Source of the DNA: Thioglobus_A sp964344985
GTDB taxonomy: Bacteria; Pseudomonadota; Gammaproteobacteria; PS1; Pseudothioglobaceae
DNA length: 64,000 bases
Direction: 5' to 3'
Assembly (NCBI GenBank): GCA_964344985.1
Contig: CAYFPI010000004.1
Span: forward strand, 38,219-102,218
The notes under the pieces were generated by a model. That model was not told the origin of the DNA and did no database searches. It saw nothing but the letters and a program-made list of their open reading frames with translations. Every line of letters begins with the position of its first letter. Position 1 is the first letter of the stretch. The position numbers were made by a program, and so were the translations under genes. Shown piece after piece: positions 24,367 to 32,607 of this stretch.

Positions 24367-25450
24367 ATGAACATACAACAAGCAATCAAAGCAGTTATTA
24401 GCAAGCAAGATTTAAGCGAAAAAGACATGACTGAAGTCATGACCAGCATCATGACAGGGCAAGCAACTGATGCGCAAATCGGTGGTTTTTTAGTTGGTCT
24501 ATCTATCAAAGGCGAAAGTATTAAGGAAATTACTGCAGCTGCCAAAGTAATGCGCTCTTTAGCAAAAGGTGTTAACGTTGGTAAAGCTAAACACTTGGTT
24601 GACACTTGTGGCACGGGTGGTGACGGCTTAGGATTATTCAATATATCCACGGCTTGCGCTTTTGTAGTAGCTGCAGCAGGCGCCCAAGTGGCTAAGCATG
24701 GCAATCGCTCTATTTCTTCTAAATCTGGTAGTGCCGATGTATTGGAAGCAGCAGGTGTTAACCTTGATATGAGTGCTGAACAAATTAGTAATTGTGTAAG
24801 TAAAATTGGTGTTGGCTTTATGTTTGCACCTGCACACCATTCTGCTATGAAACATGCCATCGGCCCAAGAAAAGAATTAGCAGTAAGAACNNNNNNNNNN
24901 TACTCCAAGTATTGCGGAAGAAATCCCTGCCTTAAGAGAATTAGCAGTAAGAACTATTTTTAACGTACTGGGGCCATTAACCAACCCTGCTAAAGCGCCT
25001 AATCAAGTTATGGGTGTTTATGACAAAAACCTAGTTGAGCCAATTGCTCATGTACTTAAAGCATTAGGTTCAAGACATGTTATGGTGGTGCATTCAAATG
25101 ATGGACTTGATGAAATTTCAATTGCTGATAACACCTATGTTGCAGAGCTTAAAGATGGAGTGGTTAGTACTTATACGCTCAATCCAACTGACATGGGATT
25201 GCCATTAGGTGATCTAAACGACATTAAGGCGGACAATGCCGATGACTCATTAGCACTTATTCAGCAAGCACTAGATGGCAAAAAAGGTGCTGCAAAAAAT
25301 ATCATTGCACTTAATGCAGGCGCCGCTATCTATGTTAGTGGACTATCCGATACATTGAAATCTGGTGTCGATAAGGCAATGAAAATCTTAAACAACGGTT
25401 CTGCACATCAAAAATTAGATGATTTTGTGCGTGAATCAACAGGCTGCTAA
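24367..25450 (+). CDS. trpD: Anthranilate phosphoribosyltransferase, split by a scaffold gap
   Basis: The first part (24367-24890) has the TrpD signatures DTCGTGGDGLGLFNIST, KHGNRSISSKSGSADVLEA and FAPAHHSAMKHA. The 10-N gap (24891-24900) follows. The second part resumes as RTIFNVLGPLTNPA and ends at a stop at 25450 with a normal C-terminus. The enzyme adds phosphoribose to anthranilate in tryptophan synthesis. An 18-nt stretch encoding ELAVR plus its flanks occurs on both sides of the gap, and about 36 nt right after the gap do not encode TrpD sequence, so the contig ends are wrong here. The gene is probably intact in the cell. Confidence 0.85.
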
Positions 25451-25451
25451 C

Positions 25452-25994
25452 ATGAATAAAGACACTAACTTAATTTGGATTGACCTAGAAATGACTGGGC
25501 TATTACCTGAAAAAGATGTCATTATTGAAATCGCCACTATTGTAACCGATGCTGATTTAAATATTTTGGCAGAAGGTCCGTCGCTTGCCATTCATCAAAG
25601 TAGTGAAATATTAGCTGGCATGGACGAATGGAATACTGAACACCATACTAATTCTGGCCTGGTTAAACGTGTTAAAGAAAGCAACATATCAACCAGAAAT
25701 GCAGAAAAACAAACCATTGAATTTTTGTCAAAATACGTTAATGAAAGCATGTCTCCTATGTGTGGGAACACCATTTGCCAAGACAGACGTTTTTTATACA
25801 ACTACATGCCTGAGCTTGAAAAATTTTTCCACTACCGTCATATTGATGTCTCAACCATTAAAGAGTTACTAGTACGCTGGAAACCTGAGAAAAAAATGAT
25901 TAGAGAAGGTGAATCTCAACATTTAGCTTTGGCTGATATTCGTGACTCAATTGATGAATTAAAGCATTATCGAGACGTTTTTATTGATGTCTAG
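25452..25994 (+). CDS. orn: Oligoribonuclease
   Basis: 180 aa from the ATG at 25452 (MNKDTNLIWIDLEMTGL). The DEDDh 3'-5' exonuclease motifs are visible: IDLEMTG (Exo I), CGNTICQDRRFL (Exo II) and SQHLALADIRDSI (Exo III, with the His). It degrades 2-5-nt RNA to nucleotides, including pGpG from cyclic-di-GMP turnover. It starts 1 nt after trpD and overlaps ispE by 8 nt. Confidence 0.95.
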   Translation: MNKDTNLIWIDLEMTGLLPEKDVIIEIATIVTDADLNILAEGPSLAIHQSSEILAGMDEWNTEHHTNSGLVKRVKESNISTRNAEKQTIEFLSKYVNESMSPMCGNTICQDRRFLYNYMPELEKFFHYRHIDVSTIKELLVRWKPEKKMIREGESQHLALADIRDSIDELKHYRDVFIDV

Positions 25995-26853
25995 CACGCC
26001 TGAAGTTTGGCTTGCGCCTGCAAAAATAAATCTATTTTTGCATATCAATTCCAAAAGAAAAGATGGTTATCACAACTTGCAAACCATTTTTCAGCTTATT
26101 GATTTTTATGATGAGCTTAAATTTTTACCAACCAATAACGGTATTATTAAACGCATTAGTGGTAATGATAACGTTGCCAACGATCAGGATTTAATCGTTA
26201 AAGCAGCCAAGTTATTACAAGCCAAAACCAATACTTTGCAAGGAGTTGATATTTCTATTGTTAAGCGCATTCCAAGTGGAGGTGGCCTAGGTGGTGGATC
26301 TTCAGACGCTGCCACAACGCTAATTGCCCTTAATCACTTATGGAACACACAACTATCTCAATCAGACCTGATGGATATTGGCCTATCTCTAGGTGCAGAT
26401 GTTCCCGTTTTTATCAATGGCTATACAGCTTGGGCCGAAGGAATTGGAGAAATTTTAAGCCCTATAAAAACACCAAATAGTCACTTCCTAGTGGTATTTA
26501 TCAACCAACACACCTCAACAAAAGAAATTTTCTCGCATAAAGCATTGACAATGAGCCCGATGATAGGGAAAATATCCGACTTCTCTGAGCTTGTTAATAC
26601 TCATAATGATTGTTTGCAAGCTGCTGTTGAACAAACAAATGAAATTCAACAGGCATTGGAACAACTAAACCAGTGTTCAAATGTTATTTCAGAGGCGAGA
26701 ATGAGCGGCACAGGTAGTTGTGTATTTGCAGAATTTTCAACCAAGCAAGATGCGTTGGTAGCGCAAAAAAACATACCAAATAAATGGATGAGTTTTACAG
26801 CAAAAGCAATTGAAACTTCTCCGATCCTTAATTGGGCTGTCGCCAAACGGTAA
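25987..26853 (+). CDS. ispE: 4-diphosphocytidyl-2-C-methyl-D-erythritol kinase
   Basis: 288 aa from the ATG at 25987, within the end of orn. GHMP kinase motifs: APAKINLFLHI near the N-terminus, the ATP loop IPSGGGLGGGSSDAA (about residues 97-111), and MSGTGSCVFAEF near the C-terminus. It phosphorylates CDP-ME in the MEP isoprenoid pathway. Its last six codons and stop (AATTGGGCTGTC onward to TAA at 26853) lie in the acceptor and D-arm of tRNA-Gln, so the coding region and tRNA overlap by 21 nt. The order ispE, tRNA-Gln, prs is conserved in gammaproteobacteria. Confidence 0.94.
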   Translation: MSSTPEVWLAPAKINLFLHINSKRKDGYHNLQTIFQLIDFYDELKFLPTNNGIIKRISGNDNVANDQDLIVKAAKLLQAKTNTLQGVDISIVKRIPSGGGLGGGSSDAATTLIALNHLWNTQLSQSDLMDIGLSLGADVPVFINGYTAWAEGIGEILSPIKTPNSHFLVVFINQHTSTKEIFSHKALTMSPMIGKISDFSELVNTHNDCLQAAVEQTNEIQQALEQLNQCSNVISEARMSGTGSCVFAEFSTKQDALVAQKNIPNKWMSFTAKAIETSPILNWAVAKR

Positions 26854-26907
26854 GGCAACGGGTTTTGATCCCGTCATGCGCAGGTTCAAATCCTGCCAGC
26901 CCAGCCA
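26833..26907 (+). tRNA. tRNA-Gln (TTG anticodon)
   Basis: 75 nt including an encoded CCA. The acceptor GGGCT pairs with AGCCC. The anticodon stem ACGGG/CCCGT encloses TTTTGAT with anticodon TTG, and the T arm is GCAGG TTCAAAT CCTGC. The T at 26833 is the unpaired first base, as in E. coli tRNA-Gln. Its 5' 21 nt overlap the ispE coding end, so processing of a shared transcript would cut the ispE 3' end. It is followed directly by the repeat element at 26911-27035. Confidence 0.95.
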
Positions 26908-27214
26908 TTTTACTTTATCTTTTTTCTTTGTATTTCGTTGAGCTTGTTGCTCACTCAGTCATATAGTTACTATCTATACTCTATCCGCTCGCCCCTACGT
27001 TCGCCTCATACAAAGAAAAAAATACTCGTAAAATTAATCAAGTGTATCTCTTAAACTACCGAAAATTCTAACCAAAACCCATTAAAAACAGCCGTTTTTA
27101 AGCTAAAAATGTCATTTTTGCCTGTTATAAACATTACCTATAACATCAATTCAAAAAATTCGAAAATTTTAATAATTGCTTAATTTTGTAACTAAAATGT
27201 GATACCATATTGCT
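26908..27214. other. 307-bp gene-free stretch between tRNA-Gln and hicA
   Basis: The left part holds the tRNA-associated inverted-repeat element (26911-27035). The right part (27036-27214) is AT-rich without recognisable ORFs and ends in the hicA promoter region. No ribosome-binding site or structured RNA family is recognised. Confidence 0.6.
26911..27035 (+). repeat. tRNA-associated inverted-repeat element, copy 1
   Basis: Starts 3 nt after the tRNA-Gln CCA. The ends are a perfect 14-bp inverted repeat (TTTTTTCTTTGTAT at 26920-26933 and ATACAAAGAAAAAA at 27008-27021). The centre includes TCATATAGTT (26959-26968) and TATCTATA. The same features in the same order follow the other tRNA (30824-30950), including the AAATACT-x-GTAA right end. 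It has no coding capacity. It may be a MITE-like or REP-like element or a structured 3' processing/termination region. Confidence 0.55.
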
Positions 27215-27469
27215 ATGAGTAAAAAGAACAAACTGTTAAAGCGATTTTTAGAAAAACCAACTAGAAAAGATTTAACATTTGATGAATTAAGTTCTTTATT
27301 AACAGGTTGCGGTTATACAAAAATAGAAGGAAAAGGCTCTGCTGTAAAATTTTATAACAAGAAGGAGGATAATTTAATAAACCTGCACAAGCCCCATCCA
27401 AACAACATATTGAAGGTGTATTTAGTAAAGCAAATACAAGTAAAATTAAAGGAGATTTGTAATGAGTAA
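27215..27469 (+). CDS. hicA: HicA-family mRNA interferase toxin
   Basis: 84 aa, a single double-stranded-RNA-binding-like HicA domain: DLTFDELSSLLTGCGYTKIEGKGSAVKFYN, with the catalytic His in NLHKPHPNN (about residue 58). HicA toxins cleave mRNA in the cytoplasm and are neutralised by HicB. The end overlaps hicB by 8 nt, the usual coupled toxin-first order. The pair has no counterpart at this position in typical ispE-tRNA-prs loci and is probably an acquired insertion. Confidence 0.85.
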   Translation: MSKKNKLLKRFLEKPTRKDLTFDELSSLLTGCGYTKIEGKGSAVKFYNKKEDNLINLHKPHPNNILKVYLVKQIQVKLKEICNE

Positions 27470-27797
27470 TATTATTGAATATAAAAATTATATTGGAAGT
27501 GTGGAATATTCTCATGAGGATAAATGCTTTTTTGGAAAATTAGAAATGATTGATGATTTGGTTACTTTTGAGGCCACCAGTGTGGATGAACTAGAAGCTA
27601 ACTTTAAACATAGTGTGGATGATTATATTGACACTTGTTCTGCATTAAATCGGGTGCCACAAAAAACCTATAAAGGTGTTTTTAATGTAAGAATTGACCC
27701 TTCTCTGCATAAGAAAATCTATAAAGAAGCTTTAAAGGAGCATATTTCTTTAAATGCCTTTATTGGAAAAACCCTATCTGAAAGTGTTGCGAAGTAA
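27462..27797 (+). CDS. hicB: HicB-family antitoxin with a C-terminal ribbon-helix-helix
   Basis: 111 aa. The N-terminal partial RNase H-like fold of HicB (YIGSVEYSHEDKCFFGKLEMI) is followed by a C-terminal DNA-binding RHH (GVFNVRIDPSLHKKIYKEAL), as in the HicB subtype that represses its own operon. An AAAGGAGATTTGT ribosome-binding site lies in hicA before the ATG. It is immediately upstream of prs (65 nt). Whether expression affects prs is unknown. Confidence 0.87.
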   Translation: MSNIIEYKNYIGSVEYSHEDKCFFGKLEMIDDLVTFEATSVDELEANFKHSVDDYIDTCSALNRVPQKTYKGVFNVRIDPSLHKKIYKEALKEHISLNAFIGKTLSESVAK

Positions 27798-27862
27798 TTA
27801 ACAAAAACTAGTTTTCTATCGTAGTATAATTCAAGCAATTTAATGGTCATTATTTAATATCT

Positions 27863-28825
27863 ATGTCTCTCGACACTATCAAAATCTTTAGCGGTAATGC
27901 TAACCCGTTGCTTTCTGGTGAAATTATTTCTAGTTTAGAGGTTGCACAAGGCAAGGCGCTTGTTGGAAGATTTAGTGACGGCGAATCTCAGGTTGAAGTT
28001 TTAGAAAATGTTCGCGGTTGTGATGTGTTTATTATTCAACCAACTTGTGGCCCATCACCAGCCGAAACACTGATGGAGCTTTTAGTGATGGCAGATGCAT
28101 TAAAACGCTCTTCTGCAGCTAGAATTACCGCAGTTGTACCTTATTTTGGCTATTCAAGACAAGATAGACGCTCACGTTTAACACGTGTGCCTATTACTGC
28201 AAAATTAGCTGCAAAAATGGTGGAGTCTTCTGGCATTGATAGAATTCTTACCGTTGACTTACACGCAGATCAAATCCAAGGTTTTTTCAACATTCCAATT
28301 GATAACATCTATGCTCAACCGGTTTTGGTAGAAGATATCTTATCTAAAAATTATGGCGATGTTGTGGTTGTATCACCTGATGTTGGTGGCGTAGTAAGGG
28401 CGCGAGCCGCTGCTAAACGTATTAATGATGCAGACCTTGCTATTATTGACAAGCGTCGCCCTGCGCCAAATATGGTGAAAGTGATGAATGTTATTGGCGA
28501 TGTTGAAGGCAGGACTTGTGTGCTTATCGATGACATGGTTGATACAGCAGGTACACTTTGCCAAGCAGCAGGAATCCTTAAAGAAAAAGGCGCTACCAAA
28601 GTAGTTGCTTACGCAACGCACGCTGTACTATCTGGCAATGCAATTAGCAATATAAAAAATTCTGAATTAGACGAACTGGTAACAACAAATACCATTCCTT
28701 TAAATGCCGATGCAGCTAAGTGTAACAAAATTCGCCAACTATCAATTGCACCAACCATGGCGGAAGTTATTAAACGCATTAGTGAAGAGCAATCAATTAG
28801 TACAATCTTTACTGACTCTCAATAA
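27863..28825 (+). CDS. prs: Ribose-phosphate pyrophosphokinase
   Basis: 320 aa, normal length. The signature region VVSPDVGGVVRARAAAKRI and the PRPP-binding loop VLIDDMVDTAGTLCQAA are intact, as is the start IKIFSGNANP. It makes PRPP for nucleotides, histidine, tryptophan and NAD. A TATAAT at 27825-27830 in the gap after hicB could be its own -10. It normally follows tRNA-Gln directly; here hicAB and the repeat element intervene. Confidence 0.95.
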   Translation: MSLDTIKIFSGNANPLLSGEIISSLEVAQGKALVGRFSDGESQVEVLENVRGCDVFIIQPTCGPSPAETLMELLVMADALKRSSAARITAVVPYFGYSRQDRRSRLTRVPITAKLAAKMVESSGIDRILTVDLHADQIQGFFNIPIDNIYAQPVLVEDILSKNYGDVVVVSPDVGGVVRARAAAKRINDADLAIIDKRRPAPNMVKVMNVIGDVEGRTCVLIDDMVDTAGTLCQAAGILKEKGATKVVAYATHAVLSGNAISNIKNSELDELVTTNTIPLNADAAKCNKIRQLSIAPTMAEVIKRISEEQSISTIFTDSQ

Positions 28826-28857
28826 CTCTACATATCAATAAAGTCTTACAAGGCTCT

Positions 28858-28901
28858 GATTTTTAACCCATAATTTTGGGTATAATCCAGCCTTTGGCTG
28901 G
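28858..28901 (+). promoter_or_regulatory. Candidate rpoD promoter with a hairpin at the transcript start
   Basis: TATAAT at 28881-28886 forms a perfect -10. The region 17 nt upstream (GATTTT at 28858-28863) is a weak -35. Directly after the -10 comes CCAGCC-TTT-GGCTGG (28887-28901), a perfect 6-bp stem with a 3-nt loop spanning the likely start site. A small CCCA/TGGG repeat lies in the spacer at 28867-28880. The role is inferred from position; there is no T-run, so it is not a terminator. Confidence 0.5.
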
Positions 28902-28922
28902 TAAAAACAAATATTGTAATCT

Positions 28923-30737
28923 ATGAAATCTACAACTAAAGCACACAAGCAAGCACTACAAAAACTGATCATGGTTGGTAAAGAAAAAGGTTATTTAACC
29001 TATTCTGAAATCAACGATATCTTGCCAGAAGATTTGCTAACGCAAGAACAGGTAGAACCTATTGTTTCTATTCTAGAAGAATTAGATATTACCGTATCAG
29101 ACACAGTGCCAGATGCTGATACTTTAGTAGTTGAATCAGGTGCAAAAGCACAATCAACCTCTGCCGAAGCAGCTGTTGCCGCATTAGCAGCACTTGACTC
29201 AGAATTTGGTAGAACAACTGACCCAGTTAGAATGTACATGCGTGAAATGGGTGTGGTCGACCTTTTAGAGCAAGAAGATGAAATTCGTATTGCCAAGGAA
29301 ATAGAGGCGGGCGTATTTGAAATTATGAAAGCAATCACTCTATATCCTTCTATCACTGACCACTTCTTTAAAGCGCACAAACGCCTAGAAGAAGGAAAAT
29401 GTAAGATGACCGATGTAATTATCGGCTATCAAGGTGACGCTGAAGATTTTGAGGCAAAAAAAGCTGCTTTTGATGCAGGTGAATTTGACGATGATGAAGA
29501 GTATGAAGAAATGGAAGAAATGGAATACACTGGCCCTGATGAGGACAAGGTATACACACGTTTTGAAACTGTTTTAACCTGCTCAAAAGGTTATCAAGAC
29601 CTTAAAGAAAAACACGGATTTCGTGATGCAAAAACTGTAGCTGCTCGCGAACAGCTTTCAAAAGGGTTGTCAGATTTACGTCTAGCACCAAAACTAGTAT
29701 CAACCATGATGGAAGTTATTTGTGATCGTGTTGCACTGGTTAAAAAACAAGAAAAAATTATTCAAAATGCTTGTTTATATGCAGGCATGGAAAGAGAGCA
29801 ATTCTTTGAGTTATTTACTGACAATGAAACCAACTTTGACTGGCTAAAAGGTGCAAAACTAGATGATAAAGTTGTAAAAGCCTTAGAAGATGCAAAAGAT
29901 GAAATTTATTATGCTCAGAAAAATCTTCATGAATATGAAGAAGAGATGGAGCTTACCATTTCTGAGCTAAAAGCATTAAACAAACTTTATCGTCGTGGCG
30001 ATCGTCGCGCCAAAAAAGCAAAATCTCAAATGATTGAGGCTAATCTGCGTCTGGTTATCTCTATTGCTAAAAAATATGCAAATCGTGGCTTACAGTTCTT
30101 AGATTTGATTCAAGAAGGTAACGTAGGCCTAATGAAGGCAGTGGATAAATTTGAGTACCGTCGTGGTTACAAATTTTCAACTTACGCAACCTGGTGGATT
30201 CGTCAAGCAATTACCAGATCAATTGCAGATCAAGCGCGTACTATTCGTATTCCAGTACACATGATTGAAACCATTAATAAGCTTAATCGTGTTCGTCGCC
30301 AATTATTGCAAAAGTTTGGTCGCGAGGCAACACCTGAAGAGCTAGCAGTTGAAATGGAATTGCCAGAATACAAAATTACAAAAATTTTAAAAATTGCTAA
30401 AGAGCCTTTATCAATGGAAACACCAGTAGGTGATGATGAAGATTCAAACATTGGTGATTTTATTGAAGATACAAACCTATCTTCTCCAGTTGAAACCACT
30501 ACCAAAGAAAGCCTAAGAGAGACAACTAGTGAGCTGTTAGCAAACCTATCTCCACGTGAGGCAAAAGTGCTTAAAATGCGCTTTGGTATTGAGATGAACA
30601 CTGACCATACACTTGAAGAAGTGGGTAGACAATTTGATGTAACACGTGAGCGTATTCGTCAAATCGAAGCCAAAGCACTTAGAAAGTTAAGACACCCTTC
30701 TCGTGCACATAAGTTATCGAGTTTTTTAGATTCTTAA
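28923..30737 (+). CDS. rpoD: RNA polymerase primary sigma factor (sigma-70)
   Basis: 604 aa. Region 1.1 at the N-terminus (residues about 1-80), region 1.2 DPVRMYMREMG, an acidic non-conserved insertion with DDDEEYEEMEEMEY, then region 2 with RRGDRRAKKAKSQM, LDLIQEGNVGLMKAVDKF and KFSTYATWWIRQAI, region 3 and region 4.2 with DVTRERIRQIEAKALRKL. It directs RNA polymerase to housekeeping promoters. tRNA-Ile2 lies 9 nt downstream, the order also known in other gammaproteobacteria. Confidence 0.97.
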   Translation: MKSTTKAHKQALQKLIMVGKEKGYLTYSEINDILPEDLLTQEQVEPIVSILEELDITVSDTVPDADTLVVESGAKAQSTSAEAAVAALAALDSEFGRTTDPVRMYMREMGVVDLLEQEDEIRIAKEIEAGVFEIMKAITLYPSITDHFFKAHKRLEEGKCKMTDVIIGYQGDAEDFEAKKAAFDAGEFDDDEEYEEMEEMEYTGPDEDKVYTRFETVLTCSKGYQDLKEKHGFRDAKTVAAREQLSKGLSDLRLAPKLVSTMMEVICDRVALVKKQEKIIQNACLYAGMEREQFFELFTDNETNFDWLKGAKLDDKVVKALEDAKDEIYYAQKNLHEYEEEMELTISELKALNKLYRRGDRRAKKAKSQMIEANLRLVISIAKKYANRGLQFLDLIQEGNVGLMKAVDKFEYRRGYKFSTYATWWIRQAITRSIADQARTIRIPVHMIETINKLNRVRRQLLQKFGREATPEELAVEMELPEYKITKILKIAKEPLSMETPVGDDEDSNIGDFIEDTNLSSPVETTTKESLRETTSELLANLSPREAKVLKMRFGIEMNTDHTLEEVGRQFDVTRERIRQIEAKALRKLRHPSRAHKLSSFLDS

Positions 30738-30746
30738 ACCCTTTTC

Positions 30747-30823
30747 GGGCCTATAGCTCAGTTGGTTAGAGCAGTCGACTCATAATCGATTGGTCCTTGG
30801 TTCAAGTCCAAGTAGGCCCACCA
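30747..30823 (+). tRNA. tRNA-Ile2 (CAT anticodon, lysidine-modified in the cell)
   Basis: 77 nt with encoded CCA. The acceptor GGGCCTA pairs with TAGGCCC. The anticodon loop is CTCATAA, so the anticodon is CAT. The surrounding bases (GTCGA-loop-TCGAT, then TGGTC) resemble E. coli ileX rather than initiator or elongator tRNA-Met. TilS, encoded at 13580-14755, would change C34 to lysidine so it reads AUA. The Met/Ile choice is by hand comparison. Confidence 0.88.
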
Positions 30824-30992
30824 TCTTACAGCGTCTTTTTACCCTCTTCGGCGTTGAATTGCTAAAAACTATTAATCATATAGTTTTATCTATATTCAAT
30901 CGAATTTTCAGTAATCCGCCTAGAAGAAAGGAAAAATACTTGTAACACCACTCACTCCTGCGCCCGCCTACTAGAAAATAAAAATACTTATC
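30824..30992 (+). repeat. tRNA-associated inverted-repeat element, copy 2
   Basis: Begins at the tRNA-Ile2 CCA. It shares with copy 1 the TCATATAGTT core (30877-30886), TATCTATA, a CGCCT segment and an AAATACTTGTAA right end. Its own ends are imperfect inverted repeats (CTCTTCGGCG near 30844 against CGCCTAGAAGA near 30917). The right end occurs twice in tandem (30916-30945 and 30964-30992, both CCGCCTA...AAAATACTT). Non-coding. Its placement 3' of a tRNA is the same as for copy 1. Confidence 0.5.
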
Positions 30993-31038
30993 ATTTACCG
31001 CGCTATTTATTGCGATGAAAAAGGTATGATAGATTTAT

Positions 31039-31800
31039 ATGTTTGATTTACTTACACCTAAGTTAATACAGCTAACTTCAGAAGTTGGTGAAGTAATTAT
31101 GTCATTCTACAAAAGCGACATCAATGTTGAAACTAAAGGCGATGAAACACCATTAACCATTGTCGATCAACAAGCGCATCAACTTATTAGTAGCGGCTTA
31201 GAATTGCTAACACCCGATATTCCTATCTTGTCTGAAGAATCTGAAGATCTTTCGTATGAGACGCGCTCTAAATGGGATGATTATTGGCTAATTGATCCAC
31301 TAGATGGCACGCGAGATTTTATAGAGCAAACAGGTGAATTTTGTATTTGCATTGCATACATTAGGAACAACCGGCCTATTTTTGGCTTTGTTTACGCGCC
31401 ACTTAGCAAAACACATTACTATACCGACGATCAACTACGGACTTTTAAATTACACCAAGGTAAAACCACTTTACTAAAAACACCGTTACAAAATCTACCT
31501 TTAGAGGTGGTTATTGGCCGTCATTCTTTTAATAATAAAAAACTCCAATCTCATTTAAAAAAAATCGGAGATGCCAATATTAATCACCTAGGCAGTGCTT
31601 TAAAATTCTGCAAAATCGCTGAAGGTTTATACGACTATTATCCGAGGTTTGGCCCTTGCTCAGAGTGGGATACGGCCGCTGGCAGTTTTATTCTTCAGTG
31701 TGCAGGCGGTAGTGTTGTTGATGAATCGGGAAATGCACTAAGCTACAACACTAAGCAAGACTTGCTAAGCCCTGTGTTTTTTGCTTCAAGCAAACCTTAG
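31039..31800 (+). CDS. cysQ: 3'(2'),5'-bisphosphate nucleotidase CysQ
   Basis: 253 aa of the inositol-monophosphatase fold. Metal-binding motifs: SEESEDL, WLIDPLDGTRDFI and CSEWDTAAGSFIL. It removes the 3'-phosphate of PAP left by sulfate assimilation and sulfotransfer. It overlaps the convergent nadC gene by 15 nt. Although the enzyme belongs to sulfur metabolism, no cys genes flank it here. Confidence 0.9.
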   Translation: MFDLLTPKLIQLTSEVGEVIMSFYKSDINVETKGDETPLTIVDQQAHQLISSGLELLTPDIPILSEESEDLSYETRSKWDDYWLIDPLDGTRDFIEQTGEFCICIAYIRNNRPIFGFVYAPLSKTHYYTDDQLRTFKLHQGKTTLLKTPLQNLPLEVVIGRHSFNNKKLQSHLKKIGDANINHLGSALKFCKIAEGLYDYYPRFGPCSEWDTAAGSFILQCAGGSVVDESGNALSYNTKQDLLSPVFFASSKP

Positions 31801-32607
31801 TGAGAGATCTATAGCTTGAATATTCTTAGTAAGACTGCCTGTAGAGATGTAATCAACACCTGTATTGGCCACATCAACAATACTCTCAGTATTAATATTT
31901 CCGGACGCTTCTAAAGGCAGCTTTCCGCGTGCCAAACTCACTGCCGAGCTAAGCTCTTCAATAGAAAAATTATCACACAAAATTCGATTAATACCTCTTA
32001 ACAATAGCGCTTGTTTTAATTGCTTAAGATTCTCAACCTCAACAATCAGTGGCAATGTTGGATATTTGTGCACAGCCTGATCAACGGCGCTGGCTATTGA
32101 TCCCGAGGCAATGATATGGTTTTCTTTGAGCATCACACAATCATACAAGCCCATACGATGATTAACACCGCCACCACAAGTGACCGCATATTTTTGCGCC
32201 TGACGCAATCCAGGAATGGTTTTTCTTGTGTCTAATAATTTAGCATCTGTATGCGCAATTTTATCAACCAATACCCTGGTTTGAGTTGCGACACTACTTA
32301 ACGTTTGCAGAAAATTAAGCGCAACCCTTTCTGCACTAATGATGGAGCTGGAACTACCTACTAGTTCGCATAAAACTTGATTTTGGGATATGTCATCACC
32401 ATCTTTAACTTTCCAGTCGATACTAATAGCTTCATCAAGCACAGAGAAAGCATATTGTGCATAATCAGCGCCGCAAAAAACTGCTGCCTCTCTTGAGACA
32501 ATACTTGCACTTACTTGATTATTTTTAAGTAGTGATGCCGATACATCACCAGACCCTAGATCTTCATCCAGTGCCAGCTGAACAATTTTTTTAATAGAAT
32601 TATTCAT
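31786..32607 (-). CDS. nadC: Nicotinate-nucleotide pyrophosphorylase (carboxylating)
   Basis: 273 aa. NadC motifs: LDEDLGSGDVSASLL near the N-terminus, LLDTRKTIPGLRQAQKYAV, GGGVNHRMGLYDCVMLKENH and the C-terminal VDYISTGSLT. It makes nicotinate mononucleotide from quinolinate and PRPP in NAD synthesis. It overlaps the 3' end of lpxB by 8 nt, so it is co-translated with lpxB. Confidence 0.95.
   Translation of the reverse strand: MNNSIKKIVQLALDEDLGSGDVSASLLKNNQVSASIVSREAAVFCGADYAQYAFSVLDEAISIDWKVKDGDDISQNQVLCELVGSSSSIISAERVALNFLQTLSSVATQTRVLVDKIAHTDAKLLDTRKTIPGLRQAQKYAVTCGGGVNHRMGLYDCVMLKENHIIASGSIASAVDQAVHKYPTLPLIVEVENLKQLKQALLLRGINRILCDNFSIEELSSAVSLARGKLPLEASGNINTESIVDVANTGVDYISTGSLTKNIQAIDLSLRFA

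Noticed and set aside
24873..24955. Direct repeat around the trpD gap as a real tandem duplication
   Set aside because: The copy flanks a scaffold gap and one side encodes non-TrpD sequence, so an assembly artefact is simpler.
28351..28621. Two antisense ORFs in prs
   Set aside because: They lie opposite conserved prs motifs and arise from codon bias; no ribosome-binding site or family similarity.
28887..28901. CCAGCC-TTT-GGCTGG before rpoD as a terminator of prs
   Set aside because: There is no T-run after the stem and it sits directly at the likely transcription start of rpoD.
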